DNA of 48,702 nt from Chlorobiota bacterium (GTDB lineage: Bacteria > Bacteroidota > Bacteroidia > Bacteroidales > Marinilabiliaceae): positions 1 to 48,702 of the forward strand of contig JAADEM010000140.1 of NCBI GenBank assembly GCA_013153405.1, read 5' to 3'. The position numbers were made by a program, and so were the translations under genes. Shown in pieces: positions 35,583-44,314 of this stretch. A model generated the notes under the pieces. The model made no database searches, was not told where the DNA came from, and worked only from the letters and a program-made list of their open reading frames with translations. Each line of letters begins with the position of its first letter. Position 1 is the stretch's first letter.

Positions 35583-35606
35583 ACTGTCAGGAAAATACCT
35601 GACAGT
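35583..35606 (-). terminator. Intra-cluster hairpin (possible attenuator or terminator)
   Basis: ACTGTCAGG (35583-35591) and CCTGACAGT (35598-35606) form a perfect 9-bp stem with a 6-base loop. In the minus direction the tail is GCTTTTACAT, a short T run only. It lies between the decarboxylase gene and the transporter/M23 gene and may lower or split downstream expression. Confidence 0.45.
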
Positions 35607-35631
35607 ATTTGGTAAAATGTGTGACTTATAA

Positions 35632-36981
35632 TTAAATATTGCTTAAATGCTCCGGCAACCTTTCATGATGCATAATAGTTTCCAGCGTTTCATGTTCTCT
35701 GATCAGATGACTTTCACCTTTTTCATCAATCAGCACTATAGCCGGACGATTATGAATGAACTGCATCCATTGTGTCATATTATACGCACCAACCCGCTTA
35801 ATAACAAAATTATCACCTGACTTAAGCACAGGAAAGTCGATTGCAGCCCTTAGTACGTCAATATTCATACAAAGCGGTCCGTAAATAGTAGTTTCCTCCG
35901 TAAACTGTGTTTCTCCTTTGGCAGGATATATCTCATGCTCATACCAGAATGAGGTAAACAGCATATTCACACCAACATCAACAATAAGAGATCGTCTGCC
36001 ATCGGAAAGTCGTTTGTTGGCTATTACTGTTCCCAGAATATAACCAGCATCATCTATCAATGCACGACCAGTCTCAAGAATGAGTACCGGAAGTTTTTCA
36101 GGATTTAGATTTGAGCTTATCAAAGCTCCGCTAATAGCCTCTGCATACTCTTCAAATGTAGGTGTTGTGTCAATACCAGTATGATAAGCCCCTTTCAGGG
36201 TATTTTTTGAAGCAAAGCCTCCGCCAAGGTCAATGTACCTTATATTATGCTTAAACTTTCTTTCAACATTGTAAGCCAGATCGGCAAGTTTGGCCGCTGC
36301 AATTCTGTATGCCTCGGCTGTCATTATATAAGTTCCTATGTGAGTATGCAAACCAACCAGTTCCAGTTTTTCCGAAAGCATTATCCGGTTCAATGCTTCC
36401 CAGGCTTCTCCATTCTCATAATTGAATCCAAACCTGTCCCATTTCGGATATATTCCGGTATCCATATTAACTCTGATAGCAACTTTGGGCTTTTTATCCG
36501 ATGACTGTGCTATTTCAAGAATCAGAAACAATTCATCGAAATGGTCAATATGTATAAGAGAATCATTTTCAATTGCCTTAACCAGATCCTCCCGGCTTTT
36601 ACTGGGACCATTAAATATTATTTGTGAACCTTTTACTCCATTATGTAAAGCCTTATCATATTCCATCCCCGAAACAACCTCAGCCCAAGAACCTTCCTGA
36701 TGAAATATTTTACAAACAGCATTCATATAATTGGTCTTATACGACCACGCAAACTGTACCTTGGGATATCTGGTTTCAAATGCCTGTTTTGCCTCACGAT
36801 AGGTTTCTCGTATGGTTTGTTCTGATATTACAAACAGAGGTGAACCATATTTTTCAAGTAAATCGCCAACAACAATTCCATCAACTTTTTCTATCGGTTT
36901 AATTGTTGGTTTTAATCCAAACTTGCTTGGCATTCCTGCATTTATCTTTTTTATTAAAGGACGTTCAAATGGAAGTTTCAT
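35632..36981 (-). CDS. Fold-type III PLP decarboxylase (diaminopimelate decarboxylase-like)
   Basis: The 449-residue protein has an alanine-racemase-like TIM barrel plus a C-terminal beta domain, as in LysA and related ornithine/arginine decarboxylases. The PLP lysine is K82 in SYKTNY. Other motifs are HIGTYI, DLGGGFAS (PLP phosphate site), LETGRALI, GPLCMNIDVL (the C-x3-D active-site motif) and GAYNMTQWMQF. LysA has an E-S in its CESxD loop, whereas here the residues are MNI, so the substrate is probably not diaminopimelate. It follows the ATP-grasp gene by 83 bp. An amino acid or a ligated product such as an amino-acyl compound is a plausible substrate; this is inference. Confidence 0.85.
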   Translation of the reverse strand: MKLPFERPLIKKINAGMPSKFGLKPTIKPIEKVDGIVVGDLLEKYGSPLFVISEQTIRETYREAKQAFETRYPKVQFAWSYKTNYMNAVCKIFHQEGSWAEVVSGMEYDKALHNGVKGSQIIFNGPSKSREDLVKAIENDSLIHIDHFDELFLILEIAQSSDKKPKVAIRVNMDTGIYPKWDRFGFNYENGEAWEALNRIMLSEKLELVGLHTHIGTYIMTAEAYRIAAAKLADLAYNVERKFKHNIRYIDLGGGFASKNTLKGAYHTGIDTTPTFEEYAEAISGALISSNLNPEKLPVLILETGRALIDDAGYILGTVIANKRLSDGRRSLIVDVGVNMLFTSFWYEHEIYPAKGETQFTEETTIYGPLCMNIDVLRAAIDFPVLKSGDNFVIKRVGAYNMTQWMQFIHNRPAIVLIDEKGESHLIREHETLETIMHHERLPEHLSNI

Positions 36982-37064
36982 AATATTATATTTTTAAATT
37001 TTTTAATTTCTGTTCTGATTTGTTTTCTTATACAATGAATCCAATTAACACTGTAAAATTATCT

Positions 37065-38111
37065 TCAAATCTCTCCGTTCATTGATATTTTCTGGAAATC
37101 ATCCAAATCAACCATCATATCATAAGAGTATCTGACAAACATTTTACCAATATCGTAAGATGTATATGGAGGAACCTTCTCACCAAGAGCCATAAGCAAC
37201 ATTGCTTCAGGCAGGTTCTGCCCTGCTCCCACTGCAAGATACAACCATGCCGGTAACCGCGGATTAATCTCAATCAGGTAATATTCACCGTTTATGGTTT
37301 TTATCAGTTCCATTTCCATTCCCCCTCTCCATTTTACCGCAGCTATAAGGTTACGGGTAAGGTCAATCATATTCTGGTCTGAAATAGTTATACCACCCCA
37401 CGCCTTACCTTTATCAGTAATATATTGTTTACGCATAGGAACAGCACCTATTGTATTACCCTCTCCGTCTCCTAATGCTATTACATTAACTTCTGTACCT
37501 TTAATAAATTCCTGAACAATTACCGGCACCCCCCACTGTGCACTTATTTTATTAAAATGGCTTATTACCTGCTCTTTATTATACGCAATATGTGCATCAT
37601 AAAACTTTCCTTTTACCATCAAAGGAAAATCAAAATCTTTTGGAATTCTGTTAATATCACTTACACTGGAAACCGGGAAACTGCGTGGCACTTTAATTCC
37701 ATATTTTTCTCCAAATTTCTCCAGTTCAGATTTATGTCTTTCTTCGAATTGCTTAAGAGTAGGCAAAAATGTTTTAATACCCAATTCACCGAGCTCTTTT
37801 TCACTTATCATTACGGTATGAAGCTCAGCATCGAGATTTGGTATTAATACGTCAATATTCTCTTTATCATTTATATATCGGATACGATCGAGAAACGCAA
37901 CTTTACCTTCAGAAGGGTATGGCATTTTATACACAGCATCAGTCATACCCCGCATATAAATTCCGGGTTCAAGGTTTTCATACGCAAGTCCAATTATTTT
38001 CAACTCAAACCTGCCCGACTCCTTGGCTGCCCTGATAAAAGGTATACCCGGCCCCGGATTATCGGTATTATTAAGACCTGATACAGCTACAGTGAGTGGT
38101 AATTTATTCAT
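37065..38111 (-). CDS. ATP-grasp carboxylate-amine ligase
   Basis: The 348-residue protein has an N-terminal Rossmann-like domain (MNKLPLTVAVSGL), then an ATP-grasp fold with FPLMVKGKF, VIVQEFIKGTEVNVIALGDGEG and YYLIEINPRLPAWLYLA. The last motif supplies metal ligands (E and N). It looks like carbamoyl-phosphate-synthase-type ATP-grasp ligases that join a carboxylate to an amine. I chose the ATG at 38111; the frame extends to a TTG at 38135 but the added residues (LKIKIIQ) look non-conserved. It lies between the PqqD-like gene and the decarboxylase gene, so it probably makes the bond whose product the decarboxylase acts on, or the reverse. Confidence 0.87.
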   Translation of the reverse strand: MNKLPLTVAVSGLNNTDNPGPGIPFIRAAKESGRFELKIIGLAYENLEPGIYMRGMTDAVYKMPYPSEGKVAFLDRIRYINDKENIDVLIPNLDAELHTVMISEKELGELGIKTFLPTLKQFEERHKSELEKFGEKYGIKVPRSFPVSSVSDINRIPKDFDFPLMVKGKFYDAHIAYNKEQVISHFNKISAQWGVPVIVQEFIKGTEVNVIALGDGEGNTIGAVPMRKQYITDKGKAWGGITISDQNMIDLTRNLIAAVKWRGGMEMELIKTINGEYYLIEINPRLPAWLYLAVGAGQNLPEAMLLMALGEKVPPYTSYDIGKMFVRYSYDMMVDLDDFQKISMNGEI

Positions 38112-38218
38112 TTGTATAATTTTTATTTTCAACAACCTTCTATCTATTCTCTCAGAGAACAGCTATTAATACAAACAGACAATTGTGCTTGTATATTTTC
38201 TTATGGCTTAATTAAGTA

Positions 38219-38464
38219 TCATGATTTCTCAAAAAGATCGAACTGTTGCAAAGTCCGGATAAAATCAAAATAAACCAAATCGAAAGTAGACGCATCCACG
38301 TCATATTTTTCCATTATCTTTTCCCTTATTTCATCATCTTTTAACCCCTGCTTCAAATAATTCAGTATTTCCAGACCGATAGGATTCAATGAGTATGATT
38401 CACCACTATTGGCATCAAAAACAAATCCCGTATCACTTATTGCTAAATTCTTCTTTAATTCCAT
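38219..38464 (-). CDS. PqqD-like protein (RRE fold)
   Basis: The 81-residue protein is PqqD-like: FDANSGESYSLNPIGLEILNYL is the typical strand-turn-helix, followed by LKDDEIREKIMEKYDVD and a DFIRTLQQFDLF helix. PqqD domains bind leader peptides of ribosomal natural products, or act as partners of other carriers. It is the first gene of the operon, immediately downstream of the regulator gene and of the ATTTCG operator. No obvious precursor peptide is seen next to it; a short one could hide in the 100-bp gap, but none is supported. A substrate-presenting role is inferred. Confidence 0.82.
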   Translation of the reverse strand: MELKKNLAISDTGFVFDANSGESYSLNPIGLEILNYLKQGLKDDEIREKIMEKYDVDASTFDLVYFDFIRTLQQFDLFEKS

Positions 38465-38494
38465 CTTTATTATTTTTTACTATTATTTGACCTG

Positions 38495-38502
38495 CAAATT
38501 AA
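38495..38502 (-). promoter_or_regulatory. Candidate -7 box of the PqqD operon
   Basis: On the minus strand the sequence reads TTAATTTG, one base off TAnnTTTG. It is about 30 bp upstream of the PqqD-like start and 36 bp from the ATTTCG half-sites, a spacing compatible with AraC-type activation. Confidence 0.4.
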
Positions 38503-38531
38503 CATATGATTAACTTAACTGATGTTATAAT

Positions 38532-38558
38532 ATTTCGTACGAAATTTATAAAATTTCG
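38532..38558. promoter_or_regulatory. Candidate AraC-type operator of the PqqD operon
   Basis: A perfect 14-bp palindrome ATTTCGTACGAAAT (38532-38545) is followed by a third half-site ATTTCG (38553-38558). The two direct ATTTCG half-sites start 21 bp apart, two helical turns, as expected for an AraC-family dimer. It lies between the regulator's stop (38565) and the PqqD-like start (38464). Confidence 0.5.
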
Positions 38559-38564
38559 TTATTG

Positions 38565-39167
38565 TTAATTTTCTATTTTATCTACTTCATCAATAAACTT
38601 TTTTCGAACCATATTGCTATTTTTATACTCTGTTACAGAAACACCTGTTATCTTTTTAAATTGATTGGACAAATACTGCACACTGCTGTAATCCATCATA
38701 TAAGCAATTTCACTTAATGTAAGCTCATTTTCATCTAAAAGCTCTTTTATCCTCTCTATCTTCTGTAAAATTATATATTTCTCAAGGGTTATTGGCTCAT
38801 AAGTTGAAAATACTCTGGACAGATGACTGTAACTTTTTCCTAGCTTTTCGACTAGATACTCTGACTTGCGCACCACTGAATTCATATTATTCATATGATG
38901 AATCAATTCTATTACTGCCTGTTTTATTTCCTCAACAAGCAATTGATCCTTGTCTTTTATTATATCGAATCCGTACCGGTTCAACACTTTGCGGAGCTCT
39001 TCCTCTTTCAAACCGGATACATCATCAAACTCAATTATTCCGGGCTCTACCTTTACCACATTATACCCAAGCTCCTCCAGTTTCTCTTTTAACAGAATTG
39101 AAGCCCCTTTTGATAAAAGATTACGGATATGATATACCTTCTTATTTTCCCGGGCAGTTTTTTTCAT
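38565..39167 (-). CDS. AraC-family transcriptional regulator
   Basis: The 200-residue protein has an N-terminal HMA-like ferredoxin fold (about residues 8-65: KGASILLKEKLEELGYNVVKVEPGIIEF) and a C-terminal AraC-type double helix-turn-helix. The helix LTLSEIAYMMDYSSVQYLSNQFKKITGVSVTEYK (about 150-185) is characteristic, preceded by SYSHLSRVFSTYEP. It is on the same strand as, and 100 bp upstream of, the PqqD-like gene, so it probably controls that operon through the ATTTCG sites in the gap. The N-terminal domain lacks the CxxC of metal carriers, so the signal sensed is unknown. Confidence 0.87.
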   Translation of the reverse strand: MKKTARENKKVYHIRNLLSKGASILLKEKLEELGYNVVKVEPGIIEFDDVSGLKEEELRKVLNRYGFDIIKDKDQLLVEEIKQAVIELIHHMNNMNSVVRKSEYLVEKLGKSYSHLSRVFSTYEPITLEKYIILQKIERIKELLDENELTLSEIAYMMDYSSVQYLSNQFKKITGVSVTEYKNSNMVRKKFIDEVDKIEN

Positions 39168-39420
39168 TTGTTGTTACAAATTAAACCTAAAGTTTAAAGT
39201 TATAAAATATATTATTATCCACAATTGTCAGATATTATTAAAACGGGATCTTTATAATAATATTTTGATTTTTTAAGTTAATATTGTTATGTAAATATGG
39301 CCACATAAGTGATTAAGTAACTTTAACAATAATTTAGATTATAACATTCATAAAAACACAACATTTGATTAACATTGTCGTATAAAATTAGTATTATCGA
39401 CCGGAACAGATTAAATTTTT

Positions 39421-40689
39421 ATGCGTTATCCATTTATTGCATTTATCGGATTTTCATTGTTCACTTTGTTAATTGATTTTTTTCTTGTCAAGTATCTGAA
39501 AAACACTTATCCTGACAGTAAAAACCCAAAGTTATCATTCCCCGTTTGCGAGTATTGGCATTACTTATGCTCTTTAGTATTCATAATATCATTTCTGGTA
39601 TCATGGATTATGGTAAAAAACGCTACTTCACCGGAAGTATACCAATATTTTATGTGGTTACTGATGACATATCTTTTAATATATGCTCCAAAATTCTTTT
39701 ACCTGTTATTTATTACATTTAGCTCTCTGGTTATAGTCATTAAGGATAAGTTTTTTACAAAAGGAAAAAATAAAAAAATGAATGACGGCCGGTATCCTCG
39801 TATCAGCCGTAAAAAGTTCCTGAGCCAGGCTGGCATTGTATTTGCTTCTGCTCCATTCATCTCGTTACTGTTTGGCGCATTAAAAGGAAGGTTTGCTTTT
39901 GATATAATAAGAACCCGCATCCCTTTTTCAAACCTGCCGGAATCATTCAACGGACTTAAGATAATTCAGATTTCTGATTTACATCTTGGCAGTTTCAATT
40001 CCAACCACAAAGAGATTGAAAAAGTTGTGGAAATGATAAATAATGAAAAGCCCGATATAATTTGTTTCACAGGAGATTTAGTGAATAATTTTCATGAAGA
40101 GACAATAGGCTGGGACACTATTTTCAAACAACTGAAAGCTCCATTAGGTAAATATTCAATTCTTGGCAATCATGATTACGGAGATTATTCAACTTGGAAA
40201 TATGAAGCAGAAAAAATTGCCAATTTTGAAGGAATCAAAGACGCTCACGACAGGTTCGGCTTTAACCTTCTGACAAATGAGTCTGTAATCTTAACGAAAA
40301 ACGGAGATAACATAGCCATTGCCGGTGTTGAAAACTGGGGACTTCCACCTTTCCCCCAGTATGGAAATCTTGCAAAAGCAAGCAAAGGAATTGAAAATAT
40401 ACCATTCCGTATTCTGCTTTCACACGATCCCGATCATTGGGATGCAGAAGTTAGGAAAAACGGGATGTATAGCTTAACTCTTTCGGGACACACACATGGA
40501 ATGCAACTGGGATTTAAGTATAAAAATTTCCAATGGAGCCCGGCTAAGTATAAATTCCGCAGATGGGCAGGACTTTATCATGTAGGAAAACAATATTTAT
40601 ATGTAAACAGAGGACTGGGATATCTGGGAATGCCTGCCAGAGTAGGAATGCCTCCCGAAATTACAGTAATAGAGCTTTACTCTGTATAA
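39421..40689 (+). CDS. Membrane-anchored metallophosphoesterase
   Basis: The 422-residue protein has three or four N-terminal membrane segments (about 3-20, 45-62, 78-115), a positively charged SRKKFL linker with another hydrophobic stretch, and a calcineurin-like phosphoesterase domain from about residue 175. Metal ligands are visible in ISDLHLG, TGDLVNNF, LGNHDYG and LSGHTHGMQLG. It resembles YaeI/YkuE-type phosphodiesterases, some of which act on lipid intermediates. The start is divergent from the AraC gene with a 253-bp gap of AT-rich sequence and no convincing promoter. It ends in front of a bidirectional terminator. Confidence 0.92.
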   Translation: MRYPFIAFIGFSLFTLLIDFFLVKYLKNTYPDSKNPKLSFPVCEYWHYLCSLVFIISFLVSWIMVKNATSPEVYQYFMWLLMTYLLIYAPKFFYLLFITFSSLVIVIKDKFFTKGKNKKMNDGRYPRISRKKFLSQAGIVFASAPFISLLFGALKGRFAFDIIRTRIPFSNLPESFNGLKIIQISDLHLGSFNSNHKEIEKVVEMINNEKPDIICFTGDLVNNFHEETIGWDTIFKQLKAPLGKYSILGNHDYGDYSTWKYEAEKIANFEGIKDAHDRFGFNLLTNESVILTKNGDNIAIAGVENWGLPPFPQYGNLAKASKGIENIPFRILLSHDPDHWDAEVRKNGMYSLTLSGHTHGMQLGFKYKNFQWSPAKYKFRRWAGLYHVGKQYLYVNRGLGYLGMPARVGMPPEITVIELYSV

Positions 40690-40817
40690 AAGCTTCAAAA
40701 ACAATATTAACACCAATAACTATTCAAAAAAAAACAAAAATCATTTTGTATAAAACATTTATAACCTCTCATGTGTTATGTATATAGATTTTTCATAAAT
40801 TTTAGGTTAGGGTTAAT

Positions 40818-40860
40818 ACAAAGGAGTTCTGATGGGGATCGGGCTCCTTTGTTCCTTTTT
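40818..40860. terminator. Terminator between convergent genes
   Basis: ACAAAGGAG (40818-40826) pairs with CTCCTTTGT (40844-40852) in a 9-bp stem, followed by CCTTTTTATG. It lies between the phosphoesterase gene and the macro-domain gene, and may serve the plus-strand gene. Confidence 0.8.
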
Positions 40861-40868
40861 ATGTACCA

Positions 40869-41396
40869 CTATTCATTAAGTAATTCCGTATAAATACTCA
40901 TATTCTCATCATCAAAGATAACAAACCGGACTTCATTAGGATATTCATTCTCCATCAAAAATTCTTTCACTGTGTTTATGGCTGTTTCTGCAGCCTTTCT
41001 TTTAGGATAACCATATACCCCGGTACTTATATTCGGGAAAGCAACTGTTTTGAATTTATTTTCTTTTGCAATCCTAAGGCTGTTTCTGTATGCTCCTGCC
41101 AAAAGTTCCTGTTCGTTTGACTTGCCACCGTTCCAAACCGGTCCTACCGTATGAATAACATATTGTGCCGGAAGGTTAAAACCTGGTGACAACTTAGCCT
41201 GTCCGGTCTCACAACCATTAAGTGTTCTGCAATATTCAAGAAGTCCGGGACCCGCCGCTCTGTGTATAGCACCATCAACTCCTCCTCCGCCAAGCAATGT
41301 CCGGTTTGCGGCATTTACTATGGCATCAACATCAAGCCTGGTAATGTCACCTTTTAAAACCTTTATACGTGAAAGAATATCTCTATTGTCGTCCAT
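40869..41396 (-). CDS. Macro-domain protein (O-acetyl-ADP-ribose deacetylase type)
   Basis: The 175-residue protein is a MacroD/YmdB-type macro domain. It has [26 protein letters not shown] (ADP-ribose and catalytic loop), [25 protein letters not shown], and [16 protein letters not shown] (second loop). Relatives hydrolyse O-acetyl-ADP-ribose or remove mono-ADP-ribose from proteins. It is a single gene, convergent with the phosphoesterase and divergent from malQ. No toxin or PARP-like partner is nearby, so housekeeping activity is most likely. Confidence 0.94.
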   Translation of the reverse strand: MDDNRDILSRIKVLKGDITRLDVDAIVNAANRTLLGGGGVDGAIHRAAGPGLLEYCRTLNGCETGQAKLSPGFNLPAQYVIHTVGPVWNGGKSNEQELLAGAYRNSLRIAKENKFKTVAFPNISTGVYGYPKRKAAETAINTVKEFLMENEYPNEVRFVIFDDENMSIYTELLNE

Positions 41397-41545
41397 AGCT
41401 ATTTCATTTCAGATTCTTAAATTCAAAGTTACTATATCATAAAACCAATTCCTATTTTTATGCCCTCAACAAAAGCCGGCAACATTGATTTTAGCCGGAT
41501 ATTTTCGTATATTTAAATACTATAGTTTAATACAGATAACAGACA

Positions 41546-44260
41546 ATGCAATATAATATGAAAATTAAAATAACATGTTTTTACCGTGCGTTAAACCGGG
41601 AAAATCTATATATAATCACAGATAATGACGGACTTGAAAAACAATTAAAATATACTAACAACAACTTATGGGAAACCGAACTTGAATACTCGTCTTTACC
41701 TGCAAAGAATCTGAAATACAAATATCTTATTAAAGATTCGTCTGATAATAAAACAATAAAACAGGAAAAGGATCTGAGATCAATCAGTCTGAACACAAAA
41801 CGATTTCAGGAAATTATAATTAAAGACTACTACAGCGAAAATACAAATGAACAAAGACTCTGGGACTCCTCATTTTTTACCAGGGTTCTTTTTAACCGTA
41901 ATGATAATGCAGGAAATAAATTTCGTTTCCCCTCTTCAGGGAAACAAATAGTTGAATTCAAAACTAAATTTGTACCCGTAAAAAAAACTCACTCGTTGGG
42001 CATTAGCGGAAACATTCCTGAGCTTGGCAATTGGAACGAAAACTCAGCATTAAAACTAAACGGATACCGTTTCCCTGAATGGAAAGCGGTAATGAAAATC
42101 AAACAGAGTTTATCTTTCGAATATAAATTCGTTATTATAAACAATAGTACAGGTAAAATCATACACTGGGAAAAGGGAAATAACAGAGTATTCTCCCCTC
42201 CTGCATTTCCTGAAAAAACATGCCATTGTATCATTAACGATGATAATATCTCATTCGATAACTATGTTTTCAGAAGTACGGGTGTTGCGATTCCTGTATT
42301 TTCTTTAAGAACAAAACAAAGTTTCGGAATAGGTGATTTTTCCGATTTAAAATTACTGACTGACTGGGCTGTAAAAACCAGACTAAAGCTTATTCAGATT
42401 CTGCCGGTAAATGACACAACTGCCCATTTCAGTCATCTCGACTCTTATCCCTACAACACAATATCGGTATTTGCATTGAATCCAGCATATCTAAATATTT
42501 TTGAAACAGGCAAACTGAAAAACAATAAAAACAGAATACGATTTGAAAAACTACAACAGAAACTCAACAGCAAATACCACGTTGATTACCCAACAGTTCT
42601 GAAATATAAACTTGAATATGCACGGCTGATATTTAAAGAACAAAAAGACTCTGTTCGAAGAAATCCTGATTTCAGATCTTTTGTAACTAAGAACAAGAAA
42701 TGGCTTAAGCCATATGCAGCCTTTTGCTATTTACGCGATAAATACGGCACAAGCAATTTTAACAAATGGGAAGATTACGCTACATATTCAAAATTTAAAA
42801 TAACAAAACTTTTAAAAGCCGGCCAGGAAATAAACGATGAATTTCAACTCTGGTATTTCATTCAGTATCAACTAAGTAAACAACTAAAAGAAGCACGGGA
42901 TTATGCCCGAAGTAAAGAAATAGCGATAAAAGGAGATGTACCCATTGGTGTTGGCCGAAACAGTGTCGACACATGGTGCAATCCCAGGCTTTTTAATTTC
43001 GACGGCCAGGCCGGAGCTCCACCTGACGATTTTGCCACTGAAGGCCAAAACTGGGGATTCCCTACTTACAACTGGAATGAAATGGCAAAAGACAATTACA
43101 AGTGGTGGAAAGAACGCCTGTCCAAAATGGCTGAATATTTCGATGCCTATCGAATCGACCATATATTGGGATTTTTTAGAATCTGGGAAGTTCCATACCA
43201 TGCCATCCAGGGAATCCTGGGACATTTCAGGCCCGCCTTGCCTTTTAGCCGAGAAGAGCTTCAGGAAGCCGATATTTGGGTAGATACAAACCGGTATTGC
43301 AAACCATTTATCAGAGAACACGTCCTTGAGGAGATATTCGGTGAATACAGTGACAAGGTCAGAAAATTATTTCTGAATGAAACTGAATTAAACATTTATG
43401 AACTAAAGACTGAATATAATACCCAGAGAAAAGTTCAGAGCTATTTTCTGAATGGACGTACACGGAAGGAACTTAACAAAGAAGAAACAATCATAATGTC
43501 AGGATTGTTCCGTTTAATCTCAGAAGTTTTGTTATTGGCGGAAGATAAAATGCTGGAAAAATTCCATCCCAGAATATCAATGCATTCAACCTTTTCATTC
43601 ATGGAACTGAACAAAAGTAAACAAAATGCACTCGATAAACTATATATTGACTATTATTACAACAGGCATGAAGAGTTATGGAAAAATGAAGCACTAAAAA
43701 AATTACCCCCGCTTATTAACTCGACAAAAATGCTAGTTTGCGGAGAAGACCTTGGAATGATTCCTTCCGTAGTTCCTGAAGTTATGCAGGATCTGAAAAT
43801 ACTCAGCCTTGAGGTACAAAGAATGCCCAAAGACCCGAATGTGGAATTTGCCGACCCTGCAAAAGCTCCATATTACTCCGTGGTTACAACATCAACCCAT
43901 GATACTTCAACAATAAGAGGATGGTGGGAAGAAGACAGGGAAAGAACACAAAGATATTACAACCATCAACTGGGACAACAGGGCGAAGCTCCGTATTTTG
44001 CCGAACCATGGATTTGTAAAGAGATTATCAATCAACATTTACACTCACCTGCCATGCTTACTATATTTCCTCTTCAGGATTTACTGGCTATAAGCGATGA
44101 ATTACGCAGCGACGACACTCATAACGAACAAATAAATATTCCTTCAAATCCTGACCATTACTGGAAATACCGGTTGCACCTGAACATTGAAGAATTGCTG
44201 AATGCAGATGATTTTAACAGAACCCTGAATCTGATGATAAAAAATTCAGGACGGTGGTAA
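41546..44260 (+). CDS. malQ: 4-alpha-glucanotransferase with N-terminal CBM20 domains (DPE2-type)
   Basis: The enzyme transfers glucan segments between maltodextrins in glycogen/maltose metabolism. The 904-residue length and order fit the DPE2 subtype: two starch-binding CBM20-like domains (about 1-115 and 130-245; the second contains LGISGNIPELGNW), then a GH77 amylomaltase. Catalytic residues are the nucleophile D538 (AYRIDHILG), the acid/base E734 (VCGEDLGM) and D786 (STHDTSTIRGWW). The gene follows a 149-bp gap and is 54 bp from a CotH-like gene on the same strand. The frame starts at an ATG with a second Met at residue 4 (KIKITCFYRA), so the true start is uncertain by three codons. Confidence 0.95.
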   Translation: MQYNMKIKITCFYRALNRENLYIITDNDGLEKQLKYTNNNLWETELEYSSLPAKNLKYKYLIKDSSDNKTIKQEKDLRSISLNTKRFQEIIIKDYYSENTNEQRLWDSSFFTRVLFNRNDNAGNKFRFPSSGKQIVEFKTKFVPVKKTHSLGISGNIPELGNWNENSALKLNGYRFPEWKAVMKIKQSLSFEYKFVIINNSTGKIIHWEKGNNRVFSPPAFPEKTCHCIINDDNISFDNYVFRSTGVAIPVFSLRTKQSFGIGDFSDLKLLTDWAVKTRLKLIQILPVNDTTAHFSHLDSYPYNTISVFALNPAYLNIFETGKLKNNKNRIRFEKLQQKLNSKYHVDYPTVLKYKLEYARLIFKEQKDSVRRNPDFRSFVTKNKKWLKPYAAFCYLRDKYGTSNFNKWEDYATYSKFKITKLLKAGQEINDEFQLWYFIQYQLSKQLKEARDYARSKEIAIKGDVPIGVGRNSVDTWCNPRLFNFDGQAGAPPDDFATEGQNWGFPTYNWNEMAKDNYKWWKERLSKMAEYFDAYRIDHILGFFRIWEVPYHAIQGILGHFRPALPFSREELQEADIWVDTNRYCKPFIREHVLEEIFGEYSDKVRKLFLNETELNIYELKTEYNTQRKVQSYFLNGRTRKELNKEETIIMSGLFRLISEVLLLAEDKMLEKFHPRISMHSTFSFMELNKSKQNALDKLYIDYYYNRHEELWKNEALKKLPPLINSTKMLVCGEDLGMIPSVVPEVMQDLKILSLEVQRMPKDPNVEFADPAKAPYYSVVTTSTHDTSTIRGWWEEDRERTQRYYNHQLGQQGEAPYFAEPWICKEIINQHLHSPAMLTIFPLQDLLAISDELRSDDTHNEQINIPSNPDHYWKYRLHLNIEELLNADDFNRTLNLMIKNSGRW

Positions 44261-44314
44261 TTCTCAGCAAGTAATTATTTTGTTAAATTCGTACAATAAT
44301 AAACCTACGGAAAT

